Shown piece by piece: positions 26,099 to 34,339 of a DNA stretch of 64,000 nucleotides. Positions within the stretch are counted from its first letter, which is position 1. Every line of letters starts with the position of its first letter. The position numbers were made by a program, and so were the translations under genes. Below the pieces are notes generated by a model. The model did no database searches, was not told where the DNA came from, and saw only the letters and a list, made by a program, of their open reading frames with translations. This stretch comes from Salinicoccus cyprini (GTDB lineage Bacteria > Bacillota > Bacilli > Staphylococcales > Salinicoccaceae): positions 230,323-294,322 of the forward strand of contig NZ_VMSJ01000002.1 of NCBI RefSeq assembly GCF_007713705.1, in the 5' to 3' direction.

Positions 26099-26133
26099 AA
26101 ATAATCCAGCTCCCTATGGAGCTGGATTATTTA
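26099..26133. terminator. bidirectional terminator between dps and the BCCT gene
   Basis: ATAATCCAGCTCC (26101-26113), loop CTAT, GGAGCTGGATTAT (26118-26130), with A-rich and T-rich flanks. Confidence 0.9.
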
Positions 26134-26146
26134 GTATATGCAGTTT

Positions 26147-27745
26147 CTACTGGCTATTATAGCTGTATTCGTCGTTTGTTTCTGCATCATCAGGTGTACG
26201 GATGTTGTACTTCCAGGCTTCATCTTCATCAATCATCTTCTTGACGGCGTAGATGGTCAGGAACTGCAGGACAATGATCGGCAGCCCCATCATGCCGGAT
26301 ATGACTTCAAGTGGTGCGAGTCCACCGATCTGCATCAGTACGAGCGCAAGTCCAGTGATGACCAGTGCAACGAAAATCCTTAGGAATTTCGATGGATCAT
26401 TTTCACTCATGTCATTTCTGCTGGTATATGCAGCAATTGTGAATGTTGTTGAATCGAGTGTAGTGGTCAGGAAGATCATTGCAATGATGATATAGAGCAC
26501 CATGACCAGCCCGGACCACGGAAGGGTCTGCAGAATGTCAGGAATCATCTGTACCGCTTCCTCATTTTGTGCCAGAGAAAGAATATCAAGCTGACCGTTC
26601 AGCTGTCTGTGTACTCCGATGCCACCCAGTATGCCGGTCGCAATCCATGACAGTGCTGTCGGTGCAAGAAGATACGTCAGAATCATTTCCTTTATTGTGC
26701 GACCTCTTGAAATTTTCGCTGCGAATACACTATGCAGCATCGCCCATGTGGCACTATAGGCAATCCAGAAAATCATATGGCTTCGCATATGTGCTGTCTG
26801 TTCCACTGCCAAAGAGTCCGTAAAGAAGGAATAGGTCAAGTAGTTGTTCAGCAAATGGCCGACGGTATCTGTGAAATAGTCGAGAATGAAGATTCCGGGG
26901 CCGATTACAAGAATGAACAGCGCCAGAACCCCTGCAAGATATACATTCAGCAGGCTCAGGCGTTTGATGCCTTTCTCGATGCCCAGGTAGGCACTGAGTG
27001 AGAATAGTGCGACCCAGATGAATGTGACAATCATCGTCATGGTGAATGTCACTTCGATATTCATCAGTGCAGCAAGATTGGATGTAATGATCGGTGTTCC
27101 AAGACCCAGTGTTACTGCCGCACCTGAAAGAATGCTGACCAGAAACAGAACGTCGATCAGTATGCCGCCGATTCCATCAGTGAAACGGTCTCCAAATATT
27201 ACGCGGGTTGCTTCCGAGACGCGCATCATCGGACGTTTCTTCACATGGATGATATATGCAATTGCAGGTGCTGTCATGACGAATATGGAGAAAATCTGGA
27301 AGCTCCACATGTACATGGAATAGGCGTTGCCCCAAAGCATGGCATCTGTAGAGCCGGGTTCAATACCGAACGGCGGGTTATTGGCAACCTCTGCCCATTG
27401 CACCATGCCGGTTCGCATGATTGTGGACCCGAGTCCCATGGCAATGAGTATTGAGGCGTATGAAAACAGTGAAAAACGAGGTTTCTCATTCGGCGCACCA
27501 AGTACAACCTTCCCGTATTTTGAGAATGACAGGTAGAGGCCCGCTGCAAGCAGAAGCGTGGCGTACCATATGTAGCCCCAGCCAAAATTGGCAACAATCT
27601 GATCGAAGATGCCGTTCAAGAGCGTCAGAGATTCCGATTCAAAAAGTGCCAGTGGAATACTGATGAGTAGGATGAGAAGAATAGAAGGGAGAAAGATTTT
27701 CCAGTCAATCGCCTTGAAACCACTTCTCTTTGGTTTTTCAGACAT
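26147..27745 (-). CDS. BCCT family transporter, atypical substrate motif
   Basis: The 532-residue protein has about twelve helices and belongs to the betaine/carnitine/choline transporter family: the conserved loop KISRGRTIKEMIL and LTTTLDSTTFTIAAYTSR are present. The substrate box usually reads G-x-G-x-G-x-M-FW with EP and PP following; here it is GLGSTIMRTGMVQWAEVANNPPF (about 104-126), and the Trp-rich TM8 box is reduced to IFWIAYSATWAML. Substrate is therefore uncertain, perhaps not a quaternary amine. It is a lone gene, divergent from a MarR regulator. Osmolyte import would suit a halotolerant host, but this is inference. Confidence 0.82.
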   Translation of the reverse strand: MSEKPKRSGFKAIDWKIFLPSILLILLISIPLALFESESLTLLNGIFDQIVANFGWGYIWYATLLLAAGLYLSFSKYGKVVLGAPNEKPRFSLFSYASILIAMGLGSTIMRTGMVQWAEVANNPPFGIEPGSTDAMLWGNAYSMYMWSFQIFSIFVMTAPAIAYIIHVKKRPMMRVSEATRVIFGDRFTDGIGGILIDVLFLVSILSGAAVTLGLGTPIITSNLAALMNIEVTFTMTMIVTFIWVALFSLSAYLGIEKGIKRLSLLNVYLAGVLALFILVIGPGIFILDYFTDTVGHLLNNYLTYSFFTDSLAVEQTAHMRSHMIFWIAYSATWAMLHSVFAAKISRGRTIKEMILTYLLAPTALSWIATGILGGIGVHRQLNGQLDILSLAQNEEAVQMIPDILQTLPWSGLVMVLYIIIAMIFLTTTLDSTTFTIAAYTSRNDMSENDPSKFLRIFVALVITGLALVLMQIGGLAPLEVISGMMGLPIIVLQFLTIYAVKKMIDEDEAWKYNIRTPDDAETNDEYSYNSQ

Positions 27746-27778
27746 AAGTATGCTCCTAACATATTAAGTTTTTACAGT

Positions 27779-27805
27779 TTGACATGTATACTACATATAT
27801 ATAAC
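27779..27805 (+). promoter_or_regulatory. putative marR-wrbA promoter and operator
   Basis: TTGACA (27779-27784) and TATAAC (27800-27805) are 15 bases apart. GTATA-CTACA-TATAT (27786-27800) lies between, nine of ten arm positions of the GTATA-N5-TATAC operator known for the staphylococcal quinone sensor QsrR. The spacing is short, so the assignment is tentative. Confidence 0.4.
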
Positions 27806-27924
27806 AAACGCCATGCGATAAAACATGAAATTTAATATTTAGGATAATAAGAGGTATATAGTACAATTAAATGATCGATATGACCATGAAACAGAGATGG
27901 CATCATAAGTGAAGAGGTGAGGAA

Positions 27925-28365
27925 ATGGAATCGTCGGATAATAGGGAACTGTCACTGAAGCTGTATGTTGTGCTGCACCATGCCTTTCATGCGCTTCAAA
28001 CCGAAGCATTCAAGGATATGCGGAAGCACGGGCTCAACCCTACTGCTTTTGCCGTATTGGAACTCTTATACAATAAAGGACCTCAACAGGTCCAGCACAT
28101 CGGGGAGAAAGTACTGATTTCATCAAGTTCGATCACCTACGTGGTGACCAATCTTGAGAAGGAGGACTATGTGAAGAAAGAGCAGTATGAAGCGGACCGT
28201 CGTGTTTCGTATGTTTCTTTGACGGGTAGAGGAAAATCGTTGATGGATAAGATTTTTCCCGATCATGCAGCACGCCTTGAGCAGGTTGCAGGCGGCCTCG
28301 ACCCGAAAGAAAAGGGAGAACTGATTGACCTGCTCAAAAAGCTGGGAAAAAATGTTTCACTGTAA
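27925..28365 (+). CDS. MarR family transcriptional regulator
   Basis: The 146-residue winged-helix repressor has LNPTAFAVLELLYNKGPQQVQHIGEKVLISSSSITYVVTNLEKEDYV as the helix-turn-helix and DRRVSYVSLTGRGKSLMDKIFPDHA as the wing. It resembles MhqR-type regulators of quinone and electrophile stress. The WrbA-like quinone reductase gene begins 43 bases downstream, the usual target arrangement, so it probably represses its own operon. There is no Cys, so sensing would be by direct ligand binding rather than thiol oxidation. Confidence 0.87.
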   Translation: MESSDNRELSLKLYVVLHHAFHALQTEAFKDMRKHGLNPTAFAVLELLYNKGPQQVQHIGEKVLISSSSITYVVTNLEKEDYVKKEQYEADRRVSYVSLTGRGKSLMDKIFPDHAARLEQVAGGLDPKEKGELIDLLKKLGKNVSL

Positions 28366-28407
28366 TGTATCTTATCTGTGACATCATTCTTACGAAGGAG
28401 AGATATC

Positions 28408-29019
28408 ATGGAAGAACTGAATCTGGCTGTAGTCTACTACAGTTCAACCGGTACCAATCACCAGATGGCCCAATGGGCTGAAGAAGCAGGTAAGAGTGTG
28501 GGCGCGAACGTGAGATTACGTAAAGTGGCGGAAACGGCGCCGATGGAAGCAATCGAGCAGAATCCGGCATGGAAAGAACATTATGAAAAAACGCAGAATA
28601 TCGAGGAAGCGTCTACCGACGACCTTGACTGGGCGGACGCAATCATATTCAGTGTACCGACTCGCTTTGGCGTGGAAGCTTCCCAGTTCCGGGCATTCAT
28701 AGATACAACAGGTGGCCTATGGGCGCAGGGCAAGCTTGTGAATAAAGTGACCAGTGCAATGACTTCTGCACAGAATCCGCATGGTGGTCAGGAAGCGACA
28801 GTGCTGTCAATCTACAAGACGATGGCCCACTGGGGTGCAATCATCGTTCCGACAGGCTACGGGGATCCTGTACAGTTTGCGTCAGGTGGCAATCCGTATG
28901 GCGTCTCAGCAACTGTAGACGAAAACGGCATTGTCGGCGATATCGAAGATGCGGTCAAATCCCAGGCAAGACGGACAGTCGAGGTTGCGAAATGGCTCAA
29001 GGATGGACAAGGAAAATAG
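28408..29019 (+). CDS. wrbA: NAD(P)H:quinone oxidoreductase, WrbA-type flavodoxin
   Basis: The 203-residue flavodoxin-fold enzyme reduces quinones by two electrons, avoiding radicals. The FMN phosphate loop VVYYSSTGTNHQMAQWAEEAGK, the WADAIIFSVPTRFGVEASQFRAFIDTTGGLW loop and TSAQNPHGGQEATVLS are typical of the WrbA family. The ATG at 28408 has GAAGGAG 7 bases upstream. It is co-transcribed with the MarR regulator before it. A hairpin terminator follows. Confidence 0.9.
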   Translation: MEELNLAVVYYSSTGTNHQMAQWAEEAGKSVGANVRLRKVAETAPMEAIEQNPAWKEHYEKTQNIEEASTDDLDWADAIIFSVPTRFGVEASQFRAFIDTTGGLWAQGKLVNKVTSAMTSAQNPHGGQEATVLSIYKTMAHWGAIIVPTGYGDPVQFASGGNPYGVSATVDENGIVGDIEDAVKSQARRTVEVAKWLKDGQGK

Positions 29020-29027
29020 GAAGTGGG

Positions 29028-29057
29028 GCAGTTGCCAAATAGGCAGCTGCTCTTTTT
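29028..29057 (+). terminator. terminator after wrbA
   Basis: GCAGTTGCC (29028-29036) pairs with GGCAGCTGC (29042-29050) through one G-U pair; TCTTTTT follows. Confidence 0.8.
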
Positions 29058-29065
29058 ATATGAAT

Positions 29066-29090
29066 GTTTCATGAAATCGTTACAGGGTAC
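29066..29090 (+). promoter_or_regulatory. sigma-B-like promoter of manganese catalase
   Basis: GTTTCA (29066-29071), 13 bases, GGGTAC (29085-29090): close to the sigma-B consensus, 40 bases before the start codon. Confidence 0.65.
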
Positions 29091-29130
29091 CTTACATGTG
29101 TAAATCATATATTGAAAAGGATGGGATACC

Positions 29131-29958
29131 ATGTTCTACCATAGAAAAGAATTGCAGTTCGAAGCTAAACCGGAAAAACCGAATCCGGTATTTGCGAAGA
29201 TGTTACAGGAAGTCATTGGCGGCCAATACGGTGAGATGTCAGTAGCGATGCAATACTTATTCCAAGGATGGAACACGAGAGGCAACGAAAGGTATAAAGA
29301 TCTCATACTGGATACGGGGACAGAAGAACTCGGCCATATAGAAATGCTCGCAACAATGGTTGCAAGATTGCTTGATGGTGCACCGATTGATGAGCAGGAA
29401 AAAGCGATGAAAGACCCGGCAATCGGCGCCATCATGAGCGGCATGAATCCGCATCATGCCATCGTTACAGGTCTTGGGGCAGCACCTGAGAATAGCGTAG
29501 GCGTACCATGGAGTGGTGGTTATATTATAGCGAGTGGAAACCTGCTGGCAGATATGAGAGCGAACGTAAATGCCGAATCCCAGGGACGCACCCAGGTGGC
29601 CCGTCTCTATGAAATGACGGATGACCCTGGTGTCAAGAAAATGCTGTCCTTCCTGCTTGCCAGAGACACAATGCACCAGAACCAGTGGATTGCAGCAATC
29701 AAGGATCTGGAAGAGAAGGAAGGCGTTGTCGCTCCTTCCACAGTGACAAAAGATATGGAAGCGACAGAGTTCTCATACAAACTCTACAACTTCTCTGAAG
29801 GTGAAGGCAGTTCCCAGCTTGAGTGGATGGATGGCGTAACACCGGATGGTGCGGCAGAGTTCCAGTACGAAAGTACTCCGAAGGCATATGGAGAAATCCC
29901 TGTGCTCAATCCAGCACCAAAATATATGCACAATACACTGCCGAACCAGGATAAATAG
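29131..29958 (+). CDS. manganese catalase
   Basis: The 275-residue non-haem catalase converts hydrogen peroxide to water and oxygen at a dimanganese site. The ligands fall in the expected places: Glu35 (YGEMS), Glu66 and His69 (TEELGHIEM), Glu149 (NAESQGR) and His182 (DTMHQNQW). Its relatives in Bacilli include spore-coat proteins such as CotJC, but the full ligand set and length fit an active catalase. The promoter looks sigma-B dependent. It converges on the manganese regulator and lies close to the manganese importer that would supply its metal. Confidence 0.92.
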   Translation: MFYHRKELQFEAKPEKPNPVFAKMLQEVIGGQYGEMSVAMQYLFQGWNTRGNERYKDLILDTGTEELGHIEMLATMVARLLDGAPIDEQEKAMKDPAIGAIMSGMNPHHAIVTGLGAAPENSVGVPWSGGYIIASGNLLADMRANVNAESQGRTQVARLYEMTDDPGVKKMLSFLLARDTMHQNQWIAAIKDLEEKEGVVAPSTVTKDMEATEFSYKLYNFSEGEGSSQLEWMDGVTPDGAAEFQYESTPKAYGEIPVLNPAPKYMHNTLPNQDK

Positions 29959-29975
29959 AATTGGCAGCCATAGCG

Positions 29976-30012
29976 AAAAGCATCCTTCCATCTGATGGTC
30001 GGATGCTTTTTT
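29976..30012. terminator. terminator between catalase and mntR
   Basis: AAAAGCATCC pairs with GGATGCTTTT, with an inner CCATC/GATGG stem, followed by T. It serves the catalase gene and overlaps the mntR end region. Confidence 0.85.
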
Positions 30013-30015
30013 GTG

Positions 30016-30669
30016 CTATATATGTTCGACAAAAAGATACTGGGCGATGGTCTGGCTGATCTGTATCTCCTTGTTGGAAGTGTCATGATGCAGTGTTATC
30101 AGATCGAGCGCACTGTCCCGCTCCTTCACAGTAACCTGGTCGCCGATTCCCAAGTTATGGTTCTCAAAATAGTGAAGCAGCTTTTCATCATCCACAATGC
30201 GGGAGATGCGTACCGGAGTGCCGGTTTCCGCCTCGGTCAGGTGGATGGTCCGCACTTCCTGTTCCTCCATGCGATCTACAGAAATGGCACCGCCATGAGG
30301 ACAATGCTCCGGGTAGTCGAGGTACTGTTCAAGCTTATCCGCCAGTATGGAGCTCGTAGTGTGCTCCAGCAGTTCGGCTTCCGAGTGGACATCATTGATC
30401 GAGAAGCCGAGGTGTTTCACAAGAAACACTTCCCAGAGTCTATGCTTTCTGATCATTCTCTTTGCATAGTCGGTGCCTTCACGGGTGAGCTTGCTGCCTT
30501 TGTAGGGTGTGTATACCACCCAGCCGGACTTGACCAGGCTGTTCATCATCTCCGTCACGGTGGGGGGTGAGATGCTCAGTCGATTGGCAATCTCCTTATT
30601 CGGTACCTGTTCTGTTCTTCCACCAAGTTCGAACAGTATTTTCAAATAATCTTCTTTAGTCGGGCTCAA
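30016..30669 (-). CDS. mntR: DtxR-family manganese-dependent repressor (SloR/ScaR/MntR type)
   Basis: The 217-residue metalloregulator has an N-terminal winged helix (PNKEIANRLSISPPTVTEMMNSLVKSGWV), a dimerisation domain and a C-terminal SH3-like/FeoA domain (about 145-217). Metal-site residues match the coccal SloR/ScaR group: Asp7, His76, Glu80, Cys123 and His125 (EHCPHGG). The start is TTG (30669-30667) with GGAGGA about 6 bases upstream. It lies downstream of the importer operon on the same strand. TTAGG-N4-CCTAA boxes before the operon are its likely targets; manganese-bound repressor would shut off uptake. Confidence 0.88.
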   Translation of the reverse strand: MSPTKEDYLKILFELGGRTEQVPNKEIANRLSISPPTVTEMMNSLVKSGWVVYTPYKGSKLTREGTDYAKRMIRKHRLWEVFLVKHLGFSINDVHSEAELLEHTTSSILADKLEQYLDYPEHCPHGGAISVDRMEEQEVRTIHLTEAETGTPVRISRIVDDEKLLHYFENHNLGIGDQVTVKERDSALDLITLHHDTSNKEIQISQTIAQYLFVEHI

Positions 30670-30724
30670 AATAATCCTCCGTTCCTGGTCCGGTCTTTCA
30701 TCTATTCATTATGAAGTACACGCT

Positions 30725-31819
30725 CTAGGCGGGCAACTCGTATTTGAGTCGCGTATAGTGTGTAAATTCTTCGCCGCGCCGGGTGAGCCTGTATTTTTCT
30801 TCGTCCTTTTCCATATATTCATTTGCGATAAGGTAGCTGATATGCCGGTTGAACTGGGCTTCAGACAAGTTGAAGTGCGACATGATCTCTTTCTGGCTCA
30901 GGGATTCATGCGATGCTTCATTCATAAGCATCATTATCATGGCGCGGCTGAACGTTTTCTTCTGGTGTTGTTTCTGAATGCGCCGGATGATGAATCCTTT
31001 ACTGTTGAACAGAAATACAATCATGAACGTAATCAGTGCTACGAAAGCGGTGGTTCCAGCGACGGACAAGTCAAAATGGAAGCTGATGAAATAGCCTGCG
31101 ACACTGTTCAGTACTGCAAACGCGATGGCGAGTCCAATCATCGCACCGAGTCGTCTGACCAGCAGATACGCAGTCAGAGCAGGCGCAACGAAGAAGTTGA
31201 TGACAAGTATGGAACCGACGGCATCGAAGGCTGCAACTGCAGTGACCGAAACGAGCGTCATGAGACCATAGTGGATGAGTGCAACCGAAAAGCCGGCAAT
31301 GTATGCAAATTTAGGATCGAAGCTTGTCACTTTCAGCTCCTTGTAGAACAGGGTGACGAAGGCGATGTTGATAAGCAGTATGATGGAGAGCTGCCAGAGG
31401 GCATTCGGAATGCTCACACCCAGTATATCGATACGGTTGAATGGCGCAAAAATGACTTCCCCCATAAGTACAACGTCCATATCCAGATGCACATTGCCCG
31501 CAAATTTCGAAACGAGTATGACTGCGATGGCGAACAGGGCTGTAAATACAAACCCGATGGCGGCATCCTGGCGGATCAGTTCTGTTTTTGAAACAAGCTC
31601 AATGATATAGACGGTAGCGAGTCCGACGAGGCTCGCTGCAATGATGAGCCATGGTGAACGGATGTCATTGGTCACGAAGAAAGCGAGCACGATGCCGAGC
31701 AGTATCGTATGGCTGATTGCGTCGGTAACCATCGCCATGCCACGCAGTACCAGGAAGACCCCGAGCAGGCTGGCAGCCATTGCAGTGACAATCAATACAA
31801 ACAGGACCTCTATCATCAT
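30725..31819 (-). CDS. manganese-type ABC permease fused to a C-terminal winged-helix domain
   Basis: Residues 1-280 are an ABC-3 family permease (TroC/MntD-like) with eight or nine helices, including LVLRGMAMVTDAISHTILLGIV and AVGSILVINFFVAPALTAYLL. Residues about 285-364 form an extra cytosolic part, MIMMLMNEASHESLSQKEIMSHFNLSEAQFNRHISYLIANEYMEKDEEKYRLTRRGEEF in outline, which looks like a winged helix related to DtxR. Ordinary permeases of this family end near 280-300. The start overlaps the upstream permease by 4 bases (ATGA). Whether the extra domain binds DNA or the transporter is unknown. Confidence 0.85.
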   Translation of the reverse strand: MMIEVLFVLIVTAMAASLLGVFLVLRGMAMVTDAISHTILLGIVLAFFVTNDIRSPWLIIAASLVGLATVYIIELVSKTELIRQDAAIGFVFTALFAIAVILVSKFAGNVHLDMDVVLMGEVIFAPFNRIDILGVSIPNALWQLSIILLINIAFVTLFYKELKVTSFDPKFAYIAGFSVALIHYGLMTLVSVTAVAAFDAVGSILVINFFVAPALTAYLLVRRLGAMIGLAIAFAVLNSVAGYFISFHFDLSVAGTTAFVALITFMIVFLFNSKGFIIRRIQKQHQKKTFSRAMIMMLMNEASHESLSQKEIMSHFNLSEAQFNRHISYLIANEYMEKDEEKYRLTRRGEEFTHYTRLKYELPA

Positions 31820-32694
31820 GAGCGTTCACCCACTTTTCTTTTCAGGATACTGCGTCTGAGCAGTCCTTTCCTTGCAGACAGCAGGGACACGAGCACGAAT
31901 GCTGACAGGACAAGTATGATTGCCGGGCCGGTGGCGATGTCATTGCCTGCGGTACTGATGTAGGTGCCTGCAAATGCTGAGATCCCACCTGTAGCGGCGG
32001 CAATGATGAGGACGTGGAAAAATCGATCCGACCAGAGCTGTCCGACGACAGCAGGTGCAATCAGCAGATTGACGATAAGGATGGCACCGACGGCCTTCAG
32101 GCCGACGGCGATCAGTGTAATGGTGATGCCGAGAATCATGAAGTTCATCAGCATATTGCTGATGCCGATGCTGCGGCTGTAGACAGGGTCGAATATATAT
32201 ATTTTAAGCTGCTGGTAGAACAGTATGAAAACCAGCAGACTCGCGCCCGAGGCGGCCAGTATGAGATATACATCACTGCGCAGCATATAGGCGGCCTGCC
32301 CGAATATATAGTCGGACAACCCCTGTGTACCCTCAAAGTCCGGATTCCCTTGTACGAAGCTCATCAGCGCCATGCCAAGGCCGAAAAAGGAGGAAAGAAC
32401 AAGGGCAAGTGCACCATCGAGCGTAATTCTAGAATGCTCGGTAATGATCTGGATGGTGAAGAAGGCGATGATGCCGAGCAGTAGCGCCCCAAGTGCCAGC
32501 ACAAGCGTTTCTCGGGTGCCGGCGAGCATGAAGGCGAGCACGATGCCGGGAAAAGTGGCGTGTCCCACAGCATCACCGATCAGGCTCTGCCCTTTGATGA
32601 CACTGACTGTGCCGATGATTCCCGAGGCAACGGCCAGGATGACCGTCCCAAGCGCTACGATCATGAAAGTGTAGCTTGTCAGTATATCAATCAT
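31816..32694 (-). CDS. manganese-type ABC permease (first)
   Basis: The protein (292 residues from the ATG at 32694; a GTG 9 bases earlier is also in frame) is an ABC-3 family permease with about eight or nine helices. GTVSVIKGQSLIGDAVGHATFPGIVLAF and AVGAILIVNLLIAPAVVGQLW are family landmarks. The partner permease follows with a 4-base overlap, and the ATPase gene overlaps its start. The two permeases form a heterodimeric channel for Mn2+, or possibly Zn2+ or Fe2+. Confidence 0.88.
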   Translation of the reverse strand: MIDILTSYTFMIVALGTVILAVASGIIGTVSVIKGQSLIGDAVGHATFPGIVLAFMLAGTRETLVLALGALLLGIIAFFTIQIITEHSRITLDGALALVLSSFFGLGMALMSFVQGNPDFEGTQGLSDYIFGQAAYMLRSDVYLILAASGASLLVFILFYQQLKIYIFDPVYSRSIGISNMLMNFMILGITITLIAVGLKAVGAILIVNLLIAPAVVGQLWSDRFFHVLIIAAATGGISAFAGTYISTAGNDIATGPAIILVLSAFVLVSLLSARKGLLRRSILKRKVGERS

Positions 32695-33412
32695 GGTGAC
32701 CACTCATCTCATAGTAGGCCTTTTCGATATTGGACTCATTCCAGATTGCCTCTACAGGTCCTTGTGCAATGACTGTCTTATTCAAAATGACAGCATGATC
32801 AAAATAGTCTTCGACCGTATCCAGCTGATGATGCACGACGACAAACGTCTTTCCTTCCTGCTGCAGTGCCTTCATGACATCAATGATCAGTTTCTCGGTC
32901 GTAATATCGATGCCCTGAAGCGGCTCGTCCATGATGTAGATCTCTGCATTCTGTGCAATGGCACGCGCAAGAAACACTCTTTGACGCTGGCCACCGGACA
33001 GCTCGGATATCTGGCGATTTCTGAAGGCTTCCATCTTCATGGTCTTAAGAGCGTCAAGGGCGATCTCTGAATCCTGCCTATTCGGACGCTTGAACCACCC
33101 TTTGTGGACGTACCGGCCCATCAGCACCACATCCAGTACGGTTGCAGGAAAATCCCAGTTGACTTCACCTTTCTGAGGCACATAGGCGATTCTTTTCAAA
33201 GCGTGTCTGACATCTTTTCCGTCGATATCTATTTTACCGGATATGGGTTTGATCAGCGTCATGATGGATTTGATCAGCGTCGATTTGCCTGCACCATTCG
33301 GACCGACGATTGCAGTGCGGCTATTGGCAGGAATGGACATGTTGACATGCCATAGTGCAGGTTTTTCCTGATAGGCGACGTTCAGATCCTTTATTGTGAT
33401 GAGTGTTTCCAT
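32687..33412 (-). CDS. manganese-type ABC transporter ATP-binding protein
   Basis: The 241-residue ATPase has Walker A GPNGAGKST (about 38-46), signature LSGGQRQRVFLARA, Walker B IYIMDEPLQGID and switch His in VVHHQLD. RIAYVPQKGEVNWDFPATVLDVVLMG is the typical Q-loop region of the metal (TroB/MntB/ZnuC) group. GGGAGG precedes the ATG. It lies 12 bases after the binding-protein gene and overlaps the first permease. Confidence 0.9.
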   Translation of the reverse strand: METLITIKDLNVAYQEKPALWHVNMSIPANSRTAIVGPNGAGKSTLIKSIMTLIKPISGKIDIDGKDVRHALKRIAYVPQKGEVNWDFPATVLDVVLMGRYVHKGWFKRPNRQDSEIALDALKTMKMEAFRNRQISELSGGQRQRVFLARAIAQNAEIYIMDEPLQGIDITTEKLIIDVMKALQQEGKTFVVVHHQLDTVEDYFDHAVILNKTVIAQGPVEAIWNESNIEKAYYEMSGHHD

Positions 33413-33424
33413 GTGTTTGCCTCC

Positions 33425-34339
33425 CTATTTCAGATGATCTGTAATGGTATCGATGTTATGCCTGAACATGCTGATATATGTGTCTCCTTCACTGCCGGCT
33501 TCACCCAGCGAGTCGGACAGCAGTGCATCGTTTTCAGTGCCGACCACTTCGACGGATCCGCCTCTCGACTGGATGATTTCCTTCAGGCGCTGCATCCGGT
33601 CCGGATTTGTAGTGGTTTCTATGAATACCGCCTTGATGTTGTTTTCCATAATCAGATCTGCTGTCGCTTCGATTGTATTGTTGGACACCTCGGCATCTGT
33701 TGAAATGCCTTGCGGTGCATGGACTTCAAGGTCATAATTGGCAGCCAGATAGCCGAAGGCATCATGTGGCGTAATGACGAGCCTCGAAGACTCGGGAATT
33801 TCATCAATCCGTTCCTCGACATAATCATCCAGTTCATCGAGAGATTTGAAATATGCTTCCTTATTTTCAAGGAAAGCATCTGTGTGTTCAGGATAGTCCT
33901 CGGATAGTGTGCTGCTTACGGTATTCACCGCTGACTTGTAGAGTTCGATATCGAACCAGAAGTGCGGATCTGCCTCGCCTTCGCCTTCCTGCAGCAGGGC
34001 CGTTTCATCAAAATCTTCGGTGATGGATGTTCCGCCATCCAGTACATCCGCCATCCGTCCTTCAAAGTTCAATCCCTGATAGAGCAGCGTGTCGGCGTCC
34101 AGTATCAGTGCAAGGTCACTGGCTTTCGGCTGATAGATATGCGGGTCTTCCCCGGCCGGAATGATCAATGAAGTGTCGAATGCATCAACGCCTTCGCTCA
34201 GCACCTGCACCATGTCATAGATGAATGTCGTTGTGACTACGACATCCGGCTGTCCATCCTCCTCGCCCTGCACGCTGCTGCATCCATAGGAGAGGAGCAG
34301 TATAGCAGCCAGCAGGCAGAACACGATCATCTTCTTCAT
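33425..34339 (-). CDS. manganese-type metal-binding lipoprotein (TroA/MntC family)
   Basis: The 304-residue cluster A-I metal-binding protein has signal peptide MKKMIVFCLLAAILLLSYGC with a lipobox ending at Cys20. Expected metal ligands are visible as His in EDPHIYQPKASD, His in ADPHFWFDIEL, Glu/Asp in FIETTTNPDRM, with a further His in VITPHDAFGYLA. There is no His-rich loop, which favours manganese over zinc. It is first in the operon behind two DtxR-type operators. The manganese assignment rests on the regulator and neighbours. Confidence 0.88.
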   Translation of the reverse strand: MKKMIVFCLLAAILLLSYGCSSVQGEEDGQPDVVVTTTFIYDMVQVLSEGVDAFDTSLIIPAGEDPHIYQPKASDLALILDADTLLYQGLNFEGRMADVLDGGTSITEDFDETALLQEGEGEADPHFWFDIELYKSAVNTVSSTLSEDYPEHTDAFLENKEAYFKSLDELDDYVEERIDEIPESSRLVITPHDAFGYLAANYDLEVHAPQGISTDAEVSNNTIEATADLIMENNIKAVFIETTTNPDRMQRLKEIIQSRGGSVEVVGTENDALLSDSLGEAGSEGDTYISMFRHNIDTITDHLK

